From NCBI GenBank assembly GCA_963575745.1, contig CAUYUJ010004343.1, positions 1-64,000 of the forward strand: a stretch of 64,000 nucleotides of DNA, in the 5' to 3' direction. How positions within the stretch are numbered: position 1 is the stretch's first letter; each line of letters opens with the position of its first letter. A model generated the notes under the pieces. That model ran no database searches, was not told the origin of the DNA, and was given only the letters and a program-made list of their open reading frames with translations. The position numbers and the translations under genes are program-made. Shown here piece after piece: positions 63,349-64,000 of the stretch. The DNA comes from Prorocentrum cordatum (taxonomy: Eukaryota > Sar > Dinophyceae > Prorocentrales > Prorocentraceae).

Positions 63349-63467
63349 GTCGGGCCTGTCCCTCTACAGGGGGGATACTCAACCAGAGTCAACAAAACTA
63401 GTCAGGGGACGATTTGTTTTGTTGTTAACTTTCGTCCAAAATCCCCCCGTAGTGAGACAGGCCCGAC
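63349..63467. mobile_element. Short TIR element, GTCGGGCCTGTCC family, copy 4
   Basis: 119 bp and the cleanest member. Ends GTCGGGCCTGTCCCTCTACA and inverse GTCGGGCCTGTCTCACTACG. Interior AGGGGACGATTTGTTTTG. No clear target duplication. Confidence 0.8.
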
Positions 63468-64000
63468 CTAATGCTTGGGATCAGGATCCAAGATCCTGCC
63501 CCGTGCCGGCGTCGGGGACAATTCGCAGCAACGTCTGGGGGCGAGAGGCGACCGACGGACGACAAAAACAACCACGACACCCACGACGACGGCGACGACG
63601 ACGACGACCCAGAGCTGCCACGTCGTGACCTGTTCGCAACGTGGACCTCTGGAGTTCTGGGGCCCCTCTCCGGCACTGGGTTTCACCTCCGACCCGTTCC
63701 TCGACGGCCCCCAGGGTCCGGTACAGGCGCCCCCAGGGGCCGCAAACGTGACGCAGTGACGTCTTGGGGCGGGGCGACGGCCACAGGCGGCAGACCAGCG
63801 GTCTGGCACCCGAGGCGAGGGCGAGGGCGAGGTCAAGGCCAGCCTGCCAGCCCTGAGGTCGCCCACGACCTCCTCCCAGGCGTCCTCCAGCATGATCGCC
63901 TGCACGGCGAGAGAGAGAGAGAGAGAGAGCGCTGTGCTGACGCACAGGGACGGCTGGGGAGGCCAAAAGGTACCCGTACCGCTGCTCCCTGGACCTCTCC
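63468..64000. other. Gene-less stretch to window end
   Basis: Short (GAC)n near 63578-63607, GCGAGGGCGAGGGCGAGG near 63812 and (GA)n at 63908-63928. No gene. Confidence 0.4.

Overview
This window looks like nuclear DNA of a dinoflagellate. The evidence is a relict dinoflagellate spliced-leader sequence in front of an intronless gene (22026-22048), two tyrosine-recombinase (DIRS/Ngaro/PAT-class) retroelements of the kind common in these genomes, high GC content, and unusually dense microsatellites, satellites and short dispersed repeats. GC richness would fit a free-living lineage such as Prorocentrum, but the species cannot be decided from the sequence. No rRNA, tRNA, CRISPR array, bacterial operon or virus was found.

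Layout. 1-6 kb: CTCGAACCTCGATC arrays, a 53-bp triplicate, long (TCC)n tracts, ACC-rich and GCGTGC-rich tracts, and a degenerate ~148-bp repeat. 6-12.8 kb: retroelement 1 on the plus strand (gag-like, RT, RNase H, tyrosine recombinase), broken by a TGA and several frameshifts and closed by two 129-bp direct repeats. It abuts a non-LTR (LINE-type) RT fragment, which runs into ~960 bp of (TCC)n. 14.5-19.6 kb: an 83-bp and a 64-bp minisatellite. 19.8-22.05 kb: the best single gene, minus strand, coding for a membrane-anchored protein with three Apple/PAN-like Cys repeats and a glucanase-fold domain. 23.5-27.8 kb: a large minus-strand SF1 helicase-like gene interrupted by one TGA; an internally deleted relative lies at 37.4-37.7 kb. 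28.5-29.5 kb: a 24-28-bp satellite. 30.0-36.1 kb: retroelement 2, minus strand, with complete split direct repeats (A1-ORFs-B1-A2-B2), inserted in an (AT)n tract. 37-44 kb: ACT microsatellite, a 12-bp GATC-type repeat, and a composite element carrying a satellite. 44-59 kb: mainly short dispersed elements. These include one family with intron-like ends (GTGAAG...pyrimidines-AG), a 182-bp TIR element with perfect 5-bp target duplications, a second TIR family, a 72-bp-arm foldback and GC double hairpins. 59.5-62.9 kb: a homogeneous 131-bp satellite containing a variable 9-bp sub-repeat.

The recognisable proteins fall into two groups. Both retroelements carry the same replication set: a gag-like protein, RT/RNase H to copy RNA, and a tyrosine recombinase to integrate a circular DNA. 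Both copies look dead. The 20-22 kb gene appears to be a host gene returned to the genome from a trans-spliced mRNA. The most interesting material is the population of small non-autonomous elements at 44-59 kb, above all the candidate introner-like family.
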